Shown here in pieces: positions 62,130 through 64,000 of a stretch of 64,000 bases of DNA. Each line of letters starts with the position of its first letter. Positions within the stretch are counted from its first letter, which is position 1. Made by a program: the position numbers and the translations under genes. Source of the DNA: CADEED01 sp963711635 (GTDB lineage: Bacteria > Pseudomonadota > Gammaproteobacteria > Steroidobacterales > Steroidobacteraceae); contig CAVQEZ010000002.1 of the NCBI GenBank assembly GCA_963711635.1, positions 1 through 64,000 on the forward strand, written 5' to 3'. Below the pieces are notes generated by a model. That model did no database searches, had not been told where the DNA came from, and worked only from the letters and a program-made list of their open reading frames with translations.

Positions 62130-64000
62130 GAAAACGCGCCGGAAGGTGTGTATTCGGTCGAGGTGGAAGAGGAGGGCTACCTGAAAGCCGTGCAGGCGGA
62201 TGTACGGGTTGTGCTTCGCAGAGCGGCTGCTGTCGAATTCGCGCAGGTGCGCGGGAGCGATGAGGTGCTTGCCGAAGTGGTTGCGGCACGCTCAGCCGCA
62301 GATGATCCACGCGCAACGCCGAATACCGTGCTCATGGAGCGGGAAGAGATCTGGCGCAGTCCGGGCAGCGCAGGCGACGTGTTCCGAGCGCTGGACGTTC
62401 TGCCGGGCGTGTCGCGAAGGGCGAGTTCTCAAGCTTCACCGTGCGCGGCAACGGGCCGCGGGACAACCTGATCCTGATCGACGGCATTCCTTTCGATAAA
62501 GTTGCGCATTTCGATGAGTCGCTCGGCGAGCAGGAAGCCGTCGATGGCGGCGGACGATATTCGATCTTCGCGCCGAACATCATCGGCAGCGCCAGGTTTT
62601 CTCCGGGCGGCTGGCGGGCGGCCGAGGGCGGCAAGAATGGTTCGTTGCTGGAGCTGGAGATCGCGGAAGGCAATCGCGTGAGCTCCACGGTGGGCGCACG
62701 CATCGACATCATCAGAGTGGAGGCGGACTACGACGGGCCGAGCTACGTGGTCGATAACACCAGCTTGCTGCTGTCGGCGCGCCGGTTCGATTTCGGCAAC
62801 TTGCTCGAAGCGATCGATGAGAACGACATCGGCACGCCGCGCCTGACCGCTTTCATCGTGAAGTCCGTCACCGACCCGAATGACGATCATCGTCTCGAGA
62901 TGCTGGCGATTCACGCAGGCGAGGATTTCAAGCGCACGGTCGAGAATGCGATCGAGTCCGAGAAATTCGAGGACGTGGGGATCGAGCGAGTCCGAGCAGG
63001 ACAGCACATTGTTCGGCGTGACGTGGCGGTGGTCTCCCGGTGAGGTCGCACAGTTGCGCAATACGTTCGATCGTCGCAACAGCGACACCACGGCACGCAG
63101 GGCAAGGCATTTCCGGATCTCGCGGGTCCCGACCCGACACCTGCGACGACTACGCAGACATCGCACGCATCGAGGAAAGTGAAACGGATATCGGCTGGGG
63201 CGGCGATTTCAGCACGATACTCGGCTCGGAGGGACTATTTCGGCCGGTGCGCGCGTCGCGCGCGTGGATCTCGACTTCGACCGTCGTCTCTCCGGAGAGT
63301 GGATACGATTGTGTACGAACAGTCGGACTTTCGTGCCGACCGACACAACGCTACATCGTGCTGACGCCGGAAGGATACGACTCGACGTGAGCGCAGCGGA
63401 GACGCGCATCGCTGCCTACGCGGATTACGCGTGGACCATCGGAGATTTCACCTGCACACCTGGAGTGCGCTACGAGCGAGATGGGTTTTCTGGAAAGTAC
63501 GTAGTCGCCCCGCGCCTGCTATTGAGATGGCAACCCGATGCGGTCACCCGAGTGTGGACTGGAGGTGGCGTGTACTATCAAGCACCGCGTTATCTCGATA
63601 TCGCGGCCGATCGGTCCAATCTCGATCTGAAGAGCGAGCGCTCCACGCAGTGGGTGCTGGGCTTTTCCCGGCACCTGCGCGAGGACCTGCGTTTTTCGGC
63701 CGAAGGGTATTATCAAAAGCTCGACGATCTGATCGTGTTCGACGATCGGACCACGAACACAGCAACGAACAGCGGCGAGGGGTCGCGACGGGCGTGGATC
63801 TGATGCTCGCCAAGCGCATGAGCCGAGGCTGGAGCGCTTCGGCGACCTACTCATACTCGCGCGCCCGCCGCGATGACAAGCTCGGCGAAGGCGAATATGC
63901 GTCGGATTGGGATCGGCCGCATGCGTTCGGAATCGTCGGCGTCTGGCAGCCGAGCGATCGATGGACATTCTCGGCGAAATGGAAATATGCTTCGGGCCGG
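62130..64000 (+). CDS. Second TonB-dependent receptor, lacking its start, frameshifted and cut by the window end
   Basis: The frame beginning ENAPEGVYSVEVEEEGYLKA enters in the middle of a carboxypeptidase-like domain, with no signal peptide or start codon, then gives the plug: SFTVRGNGPRDNLILIDGIP, FDKVAHFDESLGEQEAVDGG and FSPGGWRAAEGGKNGSLLEL. It is clearly a paralogue of the preceding gene. Frames change at about 62420, 63020, 63120, 63370 and 63790. Barrel pieces are legible at 63264-63780 (LRFSAEGYYQKLDDLIVF) and 63800-64000 (RGWSASATYSYSRARRDD). It is either a pseudogene or a badly sequenced copy. Confidence 0.65.

Noticed and set aside
1..64000. CRISPR arrays, IS elements and rRNA genes
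   Set aside because: No regularly spaced repeats, transposase frames or rRNA-like stretches were seen on either strand.

Overview
The window is high-GC DNA (roughly two thirds G+C by eye) from a gammaproteobacterium. The block ispB / rplU-rpmA-obgE / rpsT / murJ-ribF-ileS-lspA-ispH next to type IV minor pilins resembles the order seen in Xanthomonadales, Nevskiales and Steroidobacterales relatives. A Steroidobacteraceae-like host is my inference and no marker in the window settles it. Many genes carry small frameshifts, housekeeping genes included, so indels in the sequence or assembly are more likely than real decay for most of them.

Layout. 1-3.5 kb: an acyl-CoA dehydrogenase start, a secreted GH95 fucosidase and a secreted JAMM-like protein. 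3.7-8.7 kb: a CadC-like membrane regulator facing a GAF-PAS-PAS-GGDEF-EAL protein. 8.9-12.6 kb: an envelope lipid/glycan operon (DUF374 acyltransferase, GT2, LAB_N protein, ArnT-like transferase). 12.7-16 kb: a cytochrome P450 and a fatty acyl-AMP ligase fused to a carrier domain. 16-19.6 kb: a LysR regulator, a degenerate EAL protein and an LpxL/HtrB-type acyltransferase. Then come tRNA-Thr(CGT), a Fur-family regulator, five minor pilin genes without pilY1, and the housekeeping block up to ispB (33.9 kb).

33.9-51.7 kb is the most interesting part: a 16.7-kb, one-direction, tightly overlapping operon for a contractile phage-tail-like injection machine. It holds sheath, tube, a large protein in the tape-measure slot, a protein with a PD-(D/E)XK-like nuclease signature, a fused hub-spike, a spike-tip candidate, gp25, gpJ and gpI homologues, and several proteins I cannot name. 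There is no capsid, terminase, integrase, lysis gene, T6SS membrane complex or eCIS-type AAA+ ATPase. Upstream is a sensor-less sigma-54 activator. Between it and the operon is a near-perfect sigma-54 promoter, with a large dyad about 115 bp further upstream inside the activator gene. I read this as a dedicated switch for the whole machine.

52.1-56.2 kb: tRNA-Pro(CGG), followed by a 4-kb segment (GH105-like hydrolase, GMC oxidoreductase, gluconate-2-dehydrogenase subunit 3-like protein) closed by a partial copy of the tRNA 3' end, which looks like the scar of an integration. 56.3-59.1 kb: a membrane-anchored unknown, a small secreted protein and a Tat-exported epoxide hydrolase. 59.7 kb to the end: two tandem, heavily frameshifted TonB-dependent receptors joined without an intergenic gap.
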